DNA of 64,000 bases from Pseudophaeomoniella oleicola (GCA_003868215.1 QWDQ01000015.1:186001-250000), one strand, 5' to 3'; shown: positions 24,795 to 37,124, counted from the stretch's first letter. Numbers and translations: made by a program. The notes: a model not told the origin generated them from the sequence alone.

Positions 24795-25685
24795 AACGAG
24801 ACAATTGTAACGAGCACGAATGGATATTTACTGAGAGAGAGAGAGCTGTTCTTGAGGACCACGCCTAATATCTCAACCAACGAAGAGTGATCATGTGTCC
24901 TTGAGGGTCCGACATTGTACATGCAGTATATAAACAACCCTCGTTACGATCAAAACAGAAGGCGGTCCAATTTCAAGCCTGATTCCTAATCATTCCCCCA
25001 ACGACGATCAATGGAACGGCAATTCACACAACGCATCTCGGCATGATAAAACACATACACGTTATCCTCAGCGGACTATTGTAGTATGCGGTTACCTAGT
25101 AAATGTACCTGTGATGGATCTCGATCGGTCTCCCGGCCCAACAATGAGACCGAGCCGCCGGGGGAAGAACTGGGGTTCCAGACCAATTCCAGTGGGGCAT
25201 CCACAACTAAAGGAAATGATCGCACTTCGGATAGCGACGACCGAGGATTTATTCGGGTCAGGAGAAGAGCACGTCTCATGTATTATGGGCATTGGGAGTG
25301 CTCACTGACACTCTCTTGCCAATACCAGTCTCGTTCGAGTTGTTCTTATGGAGTATGTTATACTACGTAGTATATCACCTACGACGTAATAGTGGTTTCT
25401 GCTGAGTCATCGATCGGTTAATCGGGAGTAGATTGGCCGCGCATCGCTCTCCTGAAGAAAGAAGGACAGGGATATAGGGATAAGAGTAGAAAGGAGGAAG
25501 TGCATGCAAAGAGTGGTTGTTCGTTTGATCTATTTTTTCGCTATGTAATTTGGATTGAGACTATACATTGCTAAGTGAGGAAAAAGATAGTATGCTTTGA
25601 TTCACGGTTGGGGATGAAGCTAAGATCACAGACGTTGTGGCTCGAAGAGAAAAGAATGAGGGGAAATTCCCTTGAACAAACGCAT
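24795..25685. other. Intergenic region, DUF1295 gene / phosphate transporter 3' end
   Basis: No supported gene. It contains ACTACGTAGT (25363-25372), a short palindrome of the recurrent intergenic type. Small frames at 25076-25370 are on both strands and have no domain. Confidence 0.55.
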
Positions 25686-27488
25686 CTAAACAGCAGACTT
25701 TTCCTCTGTAGTTCTGATCTCTTCACTAGGATCTGAATGAGCGGCGACTGATGCCTTGCGTCCGCTGTGGCCGGCGGTGATTGGGTCGTAGTTGGCCGTA
25801 CCTGGGACTTCACCAGCAAGCTCTTCTAGAGTCTTGCGCTTGGTCTCAGGAATCAGAAGGGTGGAGAAGCAACCGCACAGCATGAAGAGGGCGAAAATCT
25901 CCATGATGTGGCCTACCCATGGAATAGCAGCGCGGCCCTTGGCACCTGGCTCGGCACCCCTGGTTCGGAGAGGTCCGAAGACACATTGGGCAATGATGGC
26001 ACCGATTTTGCCAGCAGCGGCAGAGATACCGTGAGAGGTGGATCGGTAACGGGTGGGGAAGCATTCACCGGGAACAATGAATGTCGTGGCATTGGGTCCG
26101 AAATTGAAGAAGAATTCAGCCAAGACGTAGAGCGCAAGCAATCCACCGTCGGTGAGCTTGTGGTACGCAAAACCGATGGCGACGAAAAGGACGGTAAGGA
26201 TGAAGAAACCTCCGAGCTGGATAGGCTTACGGCCGATGATATCGACAGTGGCTACGGTGAACCAGTAACCGGGTACAGCACCAGCGAGGACCAGTATGAT
26301 GTTCCCGATGGCAGTACGGCGGAGCGAGATATACATGTTCGCACCACCACTGTAGCCGACCGTGGAAAGGATGATAGAGTTGTTGAGACTGATTCCGTAG
26401 AAAGCGACATCGAGGAAGAACCAAGAAGCTGCTGTGCCGAGGAGAATCTTTCCATGCTTCCATTGGCTGTAGTGGGCCCAGAAGTCTCTCCAGGAAGCCT
26501 TGGGCGTATCGAGCTGATCACGTGCCGTAGCCAAGGTATGGACTCGTGTGATTTCATCTGGGCGGCCTTCGCTATCTCCTTCGATGTAGGCCTTGATATC
26601 CTCACCAGCCTTGTCGACATCACGGGCAACGTCGAAAGTGTATCGAGGAGTTTCGGGAATTGTGAGACGGTAGTAGAGAGCAATCACACCGGGAACTGCG
26701 CCGAAACCAATGATGATACGCCAGATCTTATCAACGGCCTCTCCACAAACTCCATCGCAGTGGGATGCCGATGTGGCGGTCTCCAATGAGCCTTTGAAAC
26801 CGGCAACGGCGATCAAAGCGACGATACCAGCAGCAAACTGTCCAATACCTTGTTGAGCAAACACAGCACCCATCATGGCACCTCTCCATTTCGTCGTCGC
26901 AAATCTAGCATACTGTCAGCGATGTGCGCGATCCGTCCCGTGGTCTTCAACTTACTCGGAGGTAATAATGGAGGACAAGGGGTAATCACCACCGATACCG
27001 ACACCCATAATGACACGCCAGAAGATGATGACGCCGGTGATGGATATAGCGGGAGAGTCGGAAGCCAGTGCCTGCGCGAGTGTTGCGAAAATGATGACGA
27101 TCAGTTCTAGACCATACATCCTCTTACGACCGAGAAGATCGGCCAAATAGCCGAAACCGATTTGACCGATAACCGTACCACCTGAAGTAGCGACCTTGAT
27201 AGCAGTGTCTGAGTTTGGTGGGATGACACCTTTGTGCTTCCCAGACGCATCATTCCAGTAGACTATCCCGAGCATGGGGGTGACGAGACCGATGGCGAAG
27301 ATATCATAGGCATCCGTGAAGAAACCGACGCCGGCGACGACGACGGCACGCACATGGTACCAACCAAAGGGTGCCTTGTCGATTTCGGCCAGAGCAAGAC
27401 GACGACGCTCATTGACATCGGCAATATGGGCGAAGTCATTGTGGAAATTGTGGAAGGCGACATTACCGCCGCTGGTCTTGCCTGCCAT
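25686..27488 (-). CDS. PHO84: Inorganic phosphate:H+ symporter (PHO84 type, MFS)
   Basis: Two exons, 26956-27488 and 25686-26904, separated by a 51-nt intron in phase 2, give 583 residues (yeast Pho84 has 587). It imports phosphate with protons across the plasma membrane. The PHS-family marks are clear: GVGFFTDAYDIFAIGLVTPM in TM1, GGTVIGQIGFGYLADLLGRK between TM2 and TM3, and the signature GVGIGGDYPLSSIITSEF, which spans the exon junction. Later come SWFFLDVAFYG, NFGPNATTFIVPGECFPTRY and the C-terminal LIPETKRKTLEEL. About twelve hydrophobic helices are visible with a hydrophilic loop in the middle (residues about 265-310). The tail is Ser/Glu-rich (SDPSEEIRTTEEK), a possible phosphorylation or turnover site. 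A CACGTG box lies just before the ATG. Confidence 0.96.
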
Positions 27489-27493
27489 CCTGG

Positions 27494-27499
27494 CACGTG
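27494..27499 (-). promoter_or_regulatory. CACGTG box at the phosphate transporter start
   Basis: The palindrome GCACGTGC lies only a few bases upstream of the ATG at 27488. CACGTG is the site of the Pho4/NUC-1 phosphate-starvation factors in yeast and Neurospora. This position is unusually close to the start codon, so it may be in the leader and may be chance. Confidence 0.3.
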
Positions 27500-30050
27500 C
27501 TTACTCTTATCGACGGAAGAGTATACACAGGGTCAGGTGAAGCTGTAAAGGAACGGAAGTTGACTTTTCGAGGGAAAATCGTAGTAGGCTTGCGTGACAG
27601 ACAAAGAGGAAGAAAGAGTTCGCGTTCGAACAGTGGACGTGCAGGGGTACTTAAAGGACAAGGAGAGCGGGCTAAATACAAGCTCCCACAAGCCCTTACA
27701 AGGCGTGACGAGACGATATTGGCTTTACCAAGACTTTTCTTTTCTTTTTCTTCTAAGCTAGTCACATCAGCTGCGGCGACGGAGTTGCATGATTGACATT
27801 TCGACGCAACGATAGCGTAGTGGGTGTGGACCGGGGAAGATGGCCTGCACTATCGGGACACGCCATTTGGCTGGAAACAGAGTAGAGGCCCATGGATCGG
27901 GAAGATGGTGACTTAGTTTGCACCCCTGGAAGCAGCAAGAGAGCGAAGAACAGCATAACCTCGGAGTGAACATGGAAGAGGGTGCGCGGACGCTGATTGA
28001 TGATTGGACGTAAGACAGGCTTCGAGAAGTGCAATGGGGGCGATCAAACGGGAACGATCGTTGCAGACTGTAACTTATGTACCACGTTGTATCATCTTGA
28101 GAGCAGGTTGACAACGCCGAGGAGGAGGGTGGGCCTTGCTATGGGTGTGTATCGTATTAGATGTTTGTAAAGAAATGGTAATTATCAACAGGCTGACTGC
28201 AGATGTGAGTGCGCTTCGTCTACCTAGAACGATTGACCTGTGCTCCATTTGCTGTACGACCCTTTACTGCCAAGCGGCGTGAACAGTTAAACCTTCTCGT
28301 AGCCTTTTCCGCACTTGATATTGATCGAGCTGATATCACTCATTCAATTACCATGATCGCATCCATCATCAATAGAGGGAGAATTATATATCGATCTGGT
28401 TGGAACTGTTCCTCGGATCAATGGGGAAATTTCCAACAGAGGAGACTAAAAAGCATCGATCGTATGTAATTACTGTGATACCTACTGACATGTGCTCTGA
28501 GCCCTGATATTGACCAATCGGGGAGAAGCACTGGAACACGAGCATGAACTGCCTTGCCATCGGATCATCGATACCTTATTCGAGGTAGTGACCGATCGAA
28601 ATACTAGGAAACGTTACTGGTCTATTCATTATCTGACTTGAGGCACATCGTGATTGTCTTATATCTTCTGAGCCTAGATCCATCTCAATCAATCAACACC
28701 GACGCCACTTGTTCGAAAGACGAGACCTCGCAAGAGATGATCGAGTTTTACTGGCTACGGATCTCTTGAAGGGCAGCTAAGATGCGGGCTGAGTGTAACC
28801 TGTCGGAATTCATCACTACTGCCCCGAGCAAGTCATATATCGAGCTTGAAGAACGTGATGGATCATTAGCAATTTCGTTCACCCTTCCTTCTATTTTTTC
28901 TTTCTTTCTTCTTTCGCATCTCTTTGACAACAGTAGAGCCATAAAACTGCCGTTATAATTTGCTTTACCCTTTCCAGCCACGTTGTCTCTCCTTGCCTCC
29001 GTGGTGACGCGCGACTGGCACCGATGCTGGTATTCTCGTGGCCTTATTGGTACCATCCTGTCGGTTCACGTTGCTCGTTTATGATTGCGATCCAACTATA
29101 AGAGTTTTATGATTATGGATACACGGATCATCTCCGCATTCAACTGTGCATACCTCGATGCACCCTAATGGAGGTAAGGGATGCACCCTCTTTACTGTAT
29201 GTACTGTCCCACCAGCAGGCTTACTTGTCAGCAATATGAGGAAGCACCTACATTTATCTAATACTGAGTACCAGAAAGTATACCAGCACTTTCTGTAATC
29301 TATACACAATGTCCAATTTCTACCCATTTCGTCCATTAAATTGGGTGCAGACATTGGTTATCCCCTGGGTGAAAATAGATTGTCGTTAAAATCAACCAAT
29401 CAGAACCGAATAGATCAGAACGTGCTCTGTCCGAGAGGTGAGGTTCGTCGGGGACACTAGCATCGAAGGCAAAGAGGCTTGGCATTTTTCTTAGGCTCGA
29501 CGGGTCTCCAGGTTTTCATTGACAGTTGGTATTGTACTGTACTGTAACCTGTCACTAGGTATGGGGTACTAGGTACCTATGTGGGCTTACGGAGTAATTC
29601 ATTATTTAGGTCGCAATTTGGGAATATTACCGCGACCTCTACTACCATCTCGCCTAACGACCTATGGTCTTTGTCTGTGTGTCTCTCTGTCTCTCTGCCT
29701 TCTCCTATCAAAACCCCTCGACCAATCAATCATCACGTGGCCATCACCATAACATAAAATCCAGATCTGTATGTCTGTATTACCTCCCCTTACCTTAGTT
29801 ACCCACCTATGGTCACGAACCCATCAAGCCTCCTTTCAATGGTGCTGTGATAATTCCATGCCGATTCACCCGTCTGGTACCTTGCTGTCAATCTGCATGC
29901 ACTACCTTTGCACTACACTATGCCCTTTTGTCGTTACGGAGAGGACCCATCATCTACCTGTCTGGTAAGTAATTTCTCAAAGATGGTAGGTAGACCTTGA
30001 TAGTAAGGCTGGATGAATCATGAAAAAAGGAGAAAAGAGGGACATGCCGA

Positions 30051-30073
30051 CGATCTCGATCTCGATCTCGATC
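30051..30073. repeat. (CGATCT)n hexanucleotide repeat
   Basis: Nearly four units of CGATCT. The run is non-coding. Confidence 0.75.
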
Positions 30074-30936
30074 GTAGAAGAACTAATGGACTTGTCATGC
30101 ATCACGGGTGGCGGCTCGGTAGGTAGAGGTAGATCATTCTCTGGGCTATCTAAGACTGTGTATCAAGAACTGGACTGTCTCTTTTGCTTGTTCGAATTGA
30201 ATGGGTAGAGTAGTGCTACGGTGCATCTCTGTGGATATCTGGATACAAGGATATGAAAAGACCCGGACTGGGCACTCGCTGACTATGAACATAAGAAATG
30301 GGAAGGAGGTAGTCTTGGATGATTGAAAGGGAGTTTGGAAGATCTAGATACTATCATGCTGGCAAATATGTAAGATACATGTATACTTCGTAGCTGGATC
30401 TGATGATGCCTGTTCCTCCAGCGAAGAGTTGCAGAAAATGACGGGAGAATGCGGGAAACGGCATGTCCAAACCGAGTTTGACTGGCCCCAAAGGGAAAGA
30501 CGTGTACATTGTTCGCGGCACCTTCGAGCGCACCCGCCCATGATCGACGACATATTGGATCGTCATATATGATCTAATAGACGTAGTTGCATACTGGATC
30601 ACAGTCCAATTTGAGATTGCATTCCAGACTGCAAAATCCCAATCATGCACCCAATCTGAGGAGGACAGGGTTGTCGAGGATCTGGAGCACACGATAGGCA
30701 TTTGTTAGACCTATCTTTGAGCGATCAACCATCTCTCCCTGGCCTTGGCTTCACGTTCTCCGTTATCTTATCCTAGTGGCCAGACATTGAACACTTCTGA
30801 TCTCCGTCCGAATGTCAAACAGAGGCGTAATACCGCCACCAAGTTCGTTATGCCATTGATCGACGCGGCGAATCACGAACATGTAGCGATTGGATGAGAG
30901 CACACGGCAAGGCAACCTTGTGAAAGATTGAGGTCA

Positions 30937-32351
30937 TCACCACTCCTCACCCCATCCCTCGTCTGATGGTTTGCCCTTGCCCTTTCCTGCTGTACCTCCC
31001 CCTGTTCCTTTCATGGCTCCTGTGCCCAGACTGCTGGGCTTCATTGCCGCAGCCACAGAACCTCCTCCCTGTCCAAAGGAATCCCAGAAATCCTTTCGCT
31101 CGGGTTCAGCTGAAGTCCGCCCTACAGCACCGACTGGTGGCCGGCGGGAGGGTACATGGCCGTCGCCTTCCACAAACCGGTTGAAGTTGTCCGTTGCTGA
31201 TTTGGCTCCGGTTGAGAATGTTGTTCCAGCTTGCAATGCTGCGGCGCGTGCCTGGGCTGCGAGATCAGAGGATCCGATCTTGATCATGATTAGCCAGGAA
31301 CAAGATGAGTATTTGGATTGGCCTTACTTGTTTGGCCGTAGGGGCTATGTATTGTTCATTTACCACCTTGGCAGACTTGGTTACGGCTGTGGTGAACCAT
31401 CCAAAGCCTTTAGTAAGTGCTGCCACGGGATCCTGCTGAAAATCATCTGCGCTCGGTAGATTCGATTTTGGCCTCTCAGACGAAGGTGCCGGTGACGACC
31501 CGAAACCACCGAACCTTCCTCCCTGGCTGGGGGGAAGACCATCTGGTCTCGATGAGTTCTCGGCGCCCATTTTAGCAAAGTAGGCCTCATTCTGCGCTTT
31601 TCGGCCTCCGGCATTACCAATCGCAGGAGATGCTGACCGACTGTTTGCTTCCGATCCTATACTAGATGCAGTAGCCTTTTTTGCAAGAGTATTCTTTTGC
31701 GCCTCAGCGCGTTGCTTCTGCCATTCCTCCTTGTCAAAGTCACGACCCTCGATCTTAGCGGTCAATCGTTCTTTCCACTCCTCACCAACATCACTATCGT
31801 AGCGCTCTTTCAATGTAGCTTCTTCAAATGTAGTGCCTAATGGATTGTTCTCATTGAAGAAATCTTGCCATGGCGTATTTCCACCCTCTTGCATTCGGAG
31901 TATCTCGCCGGCTTTGAAGGCATCCATAGAAATCGAGCGGACAAAGGACACATGAACGCCCAGTCCGCGATGAAATCCGGCGCATGTCAGGCATATGAAG
32001 ATGGAGAATTTCGGAGATGCCTACGCTCGTAACGTTTTAGCAGATGTCGCGAAGCCGTGGCGTGGAAGAAACGCAGCTCGTACTGCGTGGATGAAACACG
32101 CGCAACAGCGATGCTGTGATAGAAGACCAGGAAATTCGGTACTCACCCATTGTGGAGATGGCGCGCCACAGTCACAACACTTGTCATTTCCACTTCCGGG
32201 AGCTTTTTGGACCTGCGAGAGCTGTAGGTATTACGAACGTCAGCTTCCTCTCATCCCTGAACGCCAACCCCTTTTATATCGTCATGCACACTCTCGGAGT
32301 ATGACGGCAGTTGCTTACCTTGCTCCTCGTCTCTGGGTCAACTTCCCACAT
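30937..32351 (-). CDS. GCS1: Arf GTPase-activating protein (Gcs1/ArfGAP1 type)
   Basis: Four exons, 32319-32351, 32147-32221, 31328-32020 and 30937-31278, all phase 0, give 380 residues. It stimulates GTP hydrolysis on Arf1 in Golgi and endosome traffic. The start MWEVDPETRSK matches the Gcs1 N-terminus. The ArfGAP zinc finger is rebuilt across three exons: KCCDCGAPSPQWASPKFSIF then ICLTC, a C-x2-C-x16-C-x2-C pattern. It is followed by GFHRGLGVHVSFVRSISMD, which holds the catalytic arginine finger (R of GFHRG). The C-terminal half has short amphipathic, Ser/Thr-rich stretches (GFGWFTTAVTKSAKVVNEQY) resembling the ALPS lipid-packing sensors that detect curved membranes. It ends in GWGEEW. It shares a divergent promoter region with MET2. 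Confidence 0.95.
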
Positions 32352-33696
32352 ATTTGCTTGGTCTTCTGTACCGGCAGAAGTTGCTGTGCAATGCTACCGG
32401 GGACACCGCTTCAGTACCCCCTGTTTATGTTGATGGAGTAGAAGGGATACAAATGATGCAATGTGCGTGGATATTACAAGGGATAGTGGAGAGGTGCAAT
32501 GATTCGTGGGTTGGCCACGGCCTAGACCTCAATGGCCACGCGCAACCATCGTGTCGTCGACGGCTCTGTAGACTTAAGTATTATATCAGTCTTTACCACA
32601 TACATCTATGCTATCATGTACCTAGAGATATTGCCATTGAGTTGACTTGGCAGGGACCCGGTGCAGAGACCACTTCCTGATAGATCCGCGCTTAGTAATA
32701 GTGACTGACTTTGGTTAAGAATACGCGACATGTTGGAAGGGAAGCGCTTTCACTACTAGGCACGGATATATCCGTAGAAATATCTCACGAAACATCACAT
32801 CAACTCTTTCTTCATGAATACTTAGCATACCGTGTGACTTGAATGAGCTGATGAGCTCGCCGATGGACAGATTGGGATGCTTTCGAATTCGCTAGGGCCA
32901 GGGTGCATCCCCAGAGACTACATATCCTTGACTTCATGGCAGCTAGATCGCTGGATATCACATGCAGACAAGACACCCTTGGATGTCAAAACAACCATGG
33001 ACCGGTTGCTGGAATGCATGCACTAACGGATTTCAAAGCAGCTTACGTCCAGCAGCAACCGATCCTGAGGATAGCATTGGACATACGCATACTACCAATG
33101 CAGGATTATCGAATCATCCAACGTGAGTGGAAGACGGTCGGATTGCTGCTGATGTCAGCACCACCTGCTTCGAGTTCAATAGGTTACAGTAGGGAGGTGG
33201 CACCATCGATTAGACGAGACTCATGCACTGTCAACATAGTGCAACAAGAATCCAACAGAGAGCATTTGTTAACATGCACCAGGCTGACAATGCAGGCCGA
33301 GATCAAAGGTGATGCGTAGACCACAACATTAATGTTTGGGCACCATCATTGTTAAGCATGATGTGGTCAGTTGTCCTCAAGAAGTTGATGTTGCTTCTAT
33401 AAGTGGTTCACCGCTTTTGGTGGGGTACTGTTGCTTTACTTTGCGTGATTCAAGGTGCAGGACGGCAGAAAATATTATCGTGACTCAATTACGCCAATTG
33501 AAGCTTGAACTTCTTTCGCTGATATAATAGGCTTACTTTACTTCCATTTATTCTTCTCTGCTGAGACAATTCACGACAGTTCTTCTATTCTTTTTAACTC
33601 CAGCACGGTTGAGTCTTGGAGGGATTCTTCTACGCCAAATCGAACCTCAGCAACGACTCGATAGACGCTGTATGGTGCGGAGCTATTGTAGACTCG
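32352..33696. other. Divergent intergenic region, ArfGAP / MET2
   Basis: 1.35 kb. A 138-codon frame on the + strand (32903-33319) has no recognisable features. I judge it non-coding, though an unknown small gene cannot be excluded. Confidence 0.5.
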
Positions 33697-35308
33697 ATGT
33701 CCGCAAGTATGGGCGGGCAACAACCCAACGGTCACAAGCTTGGTCAGTAGAACCCAGGAGCATCCTCCAACTTCTCTCTTATAGATTGAACTGCTACTAA
33801 ATCCCGTAGAGAGCGCTTCCTCTCAGCCTGAAAACCCGTTCGCAAAACTTATCCCCGACCAACAAATTGTCACTGTCCCGTCCTTTGAACTCGAATCTGG
33901 CGCCGTCCTATACAACGTACCAGTAGCATACACAACAAGCGGTGCTCTATCTGAGAATGGAGACAATGTTCTAGTAATCTGCCATGCGCTCAGTGGCAGC
34001 GCTGATGTCGCAGATTGGTGGGGCCCGTTGATGGGCGGACCTGGGCAAGCGTTTGATACGACAAGATTCTTCGTTGTGTGTCTCAACAGCTTGGGCAGCC
34101 CATACGGCACTGCCAGTCCTGTAACGAACAAGAATGGTGACCCGAGCCAAGGCAGATACGGACCAGAATTTCCGTTGACGACTGTACGGGACGACGTGAA
34201 CTTGCACAAGGTTGTCCTTGACCACCTGGGTGTCCGCCAAATTGCCGCTGTTGTAGGTGGGTCTATGGGTGGAATGCTGACGCTGGAGTGGGCTTTCTTT
34301 GGCAAGGATTATGTGCGAGCCATTGTACCCATTGCCACATCTGCGAGGCATTCGGCATGGGGAATCAGCTGGGGAGAAGCTCAACGGCAAAGCATATACA
34401 GCGATCCCAAGTACGAGGATGGATATTATTCATTTGACGATCCGCCCGCCAGTGGCTTAGGTGCTGCTCGTATGGCCGCTTTACTCACATACAGAAGTCG
34501 GAATTCTTTTGAAGCTCGATTTGGGAGAAACACTCCGAATTTATCGAAGAGACAACCCTCAACCTCCGACGACCCCACTACTCCTCCACCCAATGAACAT
34601 TGGTCAATACACAACGATGGCCACGTCCCTACCCGCAGCTCACGCCCTCCAAGTCAAGCCGGAACGCCACCGGCATCATCTGATTCTAAACCTATCGCAC
34701 CCCCTGCGGCCGCCGATGATCCCAGCTTCTCCGCCGTTTTCACCGATCCCCAATTCCACGGATCAACCCTCCTCCAAGCTACGGACCTCCCCCCTCCAAA
34801 GCCGCGGCGCGGAATGTCCTCTCACTATTTTTCCGCGCAGTCGTATCTCCGGTACCAGGGTCAAAAATTCGTAAAACGTTTCGATGCAAATTGCTACATC
34901 GCTATTACGAGAAAGCTCGACACCCATGATGTCTCTCGTGACAGAGCAGATTCCATACAGGAGGCTTTGGGGCAAATCGAACAGCCTGCTCTGGTTCTAG
35001 GCATAGAATCCGATGGTCTTTTCACTTTTGCTGAGCAGGAAGAGGTAGCAAAAGGGATCAGAAACAGTCGATTGGGGAAGATCGATTCCCCTGAAGGACA
35101 TGATGCATTCCTGTTACAGTTTGAACAAGTGAACAAGTCCATCCTCGATTTCTTCAAGGAGGTGCTGCCCGATATTATGGAGAGACCCGGCCACGAACAG
35201 GAAAGCTCCGAAGTGAGAGAGGGTCTCAACGAAACAGGTGTTGGCAAGATCACCAAAAGCAGCACGTTCGGTGAAGCTGAGGCCGAGGACATGCTTAGTG
35301 CTTGGTGA
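33697..35308 (+). CDS. MET2: Homoserine O-acetyltransferase
   Basis: Exon 1 (33697-33742) codes only MSASMGGQQPNGHKL; exon 2 is 33810-35308. The 67-nt intron uses a non-standard GTCAGT donor and keeps phase, giving 514 residues. The enzyme acetylates L-homoserine with acetyl-CoA, the first committed step of methionine synthesis. The alpha/beta-hydrolase marks are present: VICHALSGSADVADWWG, LNSLGSPYGTASP, the nucleophile elbow VVGGSMGGMLTLEW (Ser about 166), the Asp in LVLGIESDGLFTF and the His in SPEGHDAFLLQF. An insertion of about 85-90 residues rich in Ser, Pro and Asp (about 256-346) lies between the lid region and the SAQSYLRYQGQKF block. Such insertions are common in fungal homologues. 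No targeting signal is visible. Confidence 0.95.
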
Positions 35309-36009
35309 ACATTCCTTGCTTCACTACTGCAACGAGCAAGTCGATATGGCAGCGTGCCATCTTTTGAATACAGAAATAGCACACGGCCACCTTTTTTCAT
35401 TTGAGAGTCGGGCTACTTGGGTATCCGAAGCCAGTTCAACCCTGGCGCAACATCACGATGGACGATACGAAGACCCACAAGACTCATGTCTATGTAAAAG
35501 TCTCTCTACAAGAGAGCTACATTATGCAAGCCGTCTGGTTTACCTTGCTAATGTACGATGGGTTCAGGTGAATGCTTGATCACTTTGAACTGAATGTCAC
35601 CACTTAGCTCTACAATAATCACCTTTGCTATGGCAGGCCGCATCGTCGCGCCGCCAAAGCAAAAACACGCCAATCAATGAAAGATTCAGCATTTACGATG
35701 ATTTTGTCTCTGTGTTTCTATGAAGTAGGAACTCGAGCCCGTGAATTGTAGAGTCACAATTTATATGTGTTCGTTCCTGAAAGCGTAAAGCTTCCATTTT
35801 CCAACCGCGCTCCCTGCCGTTTCACCATCTTGTTTACATCCCATCTCCTTTTGTCTCTTTGCCACCTTCTTCTGTTTGACTGACGGCCCTCACCATGGCC
35901 TCTATACCTTCAATGTGCGGCGTCTTCCATATCAATGCTAAGGAGTCACACAGAGAATTAGCACTTTCTTCATCGTTTTGGTGCTTCCCTGATCCTCTCT
36001 TCCGTGTGG
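35309..36009. other. Convergent intergenic region, MET2 / small secreted protein
   Basis: 0.7 kb with no supported gene or repeat. Confidence 0.6.
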
Positions 36010-36318
36010 CTATGCAATGAGGCAACAGCTCTCCATGATTTCTCGCCGTCTTTCTCTCTCCTGGTCTCTCGCGGAAATCGCCTGTGAAAGGAACCCAGAA
36101 AGACAGCAAACAGATGATGAAGAGAGGTAACTTACGCAGCCATGTCCAGTGACACAAGTCCCTGCTTCATACCCCTCATACGTACACGAACACGTCGTCG
36201 TCACGGCGGTAGCAGGCTCAGCAATGGGATTCGGAAGTGGTTTCGCAACTGGGGCTGGAGCGGGGCTCGCAGCCGCGAGGGCCGCCATGAGAAAGAGGAG
36301 CAGGGATGTTGGATGCAT
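36010..36318 (-). CDS. Small cysteine-rich secreted protein, unknown family
   Basis: Exons 36136-36318 and 36010-36081, joined across a 54-nt intron (GTAAGTTACC...TTTCACAG) in phase 0, give 84 residues. The start MHPTSLLLFLMAALAAASPA is a signal peptide, followed by a Pro/Ala linker. The mature part has Cys at about 43, 45, 55 and 61 (CSC, GTC, HGC) and a terminal CC (80-81) after a very charged helix (RDQERERRREIMES). A TATA box (36491-36498) lies about 173 bp upstream. The intron has no stop and is a multiple of three, so an unspliced form (102 residues) would stay in frame and add another CC. Its role is unknown; effector-like or wall-associated roles are only inference. An in-frame Met nine codons upstream (36345) is possible. 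Confidence 0.6.
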   Translation of the reverse strand: MHPTSLLLFLMAALAAASPAPAPVAKPLPNPIAEPATAVTTTCSCTYEGYEAGTCVTGHGCVSYLSSSSVCCLSGFLSQAISARDQERERRREIMESCCLIA

Positions 36319-36490
36319 GGTGGAGCTTGAGTTCGGGCAAGACAAGAGAAGGGTTACGAGGTGGGCTTTTTCGTTTGGTGATAAATTGAGGGAAGTCTCA
36401 AGAAGTTGTTGATTGAAGAGGGGGGCCGGTTAGGTTAGAAAGAAACAAAAGCTTGAATTGTCAGCAATTGGATGCAGGCCAGGAGGAGGT

Positions 36491-36498
36491 CTTATATA
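36491..36498 (-). promoter_or_regulatory. TATA box of the small secreted protein gene
   Basis: TATATAAG on the minus strand, about 173 bp upstream of the ATG at 36318. It supports the gene being transcribed. Confidence 0.45.
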
Positions 36499-36992
36499 CA
36501 ACTTCCACCACGCTGCTCCGCTGGTAAGCAGTAAAGCAAAGTAGTTAATTAGTACTTTTCCAAAGGGACCTTTACCTTCGTTGGTCAACATACAAACCAA
36601 CATTTTAGATAATACCAACACACAAGCCACGATCACGGTCCGGCCCTCTCTCCTCTCCTTTCTTCCGTACCTTTATCCCCATCCGTACAACACAAATCCC
36701 CTAACGTTATCGACATTATACACTACCAAGCGAGCAGGTAATACCTAACCTAATCCAGCTCCTAGTAATAATTAATAGATCCTTCCTGTAGACGTCTGCG
36801 TGCGTACCTAGGCAATGATGATAATAATAATGATACGCAAAGCCAGCTAGCTAGCTACCTAGATTCTAATAAAAAGCACAGACACCACCACCACTCCTCA
36901 TCTAATATATAACATTATCCTAAGAAATGTAACCGTGAGCATGACATGACAACCCATGGTGTCCGTCTAGCCAGGCCAGCAGGCGAGCCGGT

Positions 36993-37013
36993 CAGACAGA
37001 CAGACAGACAGAT
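36993..37013. repeat. (CAGA)n microsatellite
   Basis: Five CAGA units followed by a diverged unit. The run is non-coding. Confidence 0.85.
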
Positions 37014-37104
37014 AGACAAGCGAGAAGCGCTACAGACAGTGCTGCTATATGGGGTAGGTACCTACCTAAGGTACCTAGTTTGACTACGCAGGAACCAACA
37101 AACG

Positions 37105-37124
37105 ACCGACCAACCAACCAACCG
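37105..37124. repeat. (CCAA/CGAC)n imperfect tandem repeat
   Basis: A short run of CCAA units flanked by CGAC variants. Confidence 0.7.

Larger units (their letters stand above)
27489..30936. other. 3.4-kb gene-poor region
   Basis: Both strands were examined. Frames of 60-115 codons exist (28209-28469, 28748-29056, 29079-29354, 29771-29968, 30354-30701) but none shows a known domain, signal peptide or believable intron join. The left part is the promoter of the phosphate transporter. A hexamer run of CGATCT lies at 30051-30073. Confidence 0.5.

Noticed and set aside
25908-26789. A 293-codon open frame on the + strand inside the phosphate transporter gene
   Set aside because: It is antisense to a well-supported MFS exon, has biased Asp/Glu/Gly composition and no domain. 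Such frames arise from codon bias on the opposite strand.
32903-33319. A 138-codon + frame upstream of MET2
   Set aside because: No signal peptide, domain, membrane span or neighbouring exon; composition resembles random translation.
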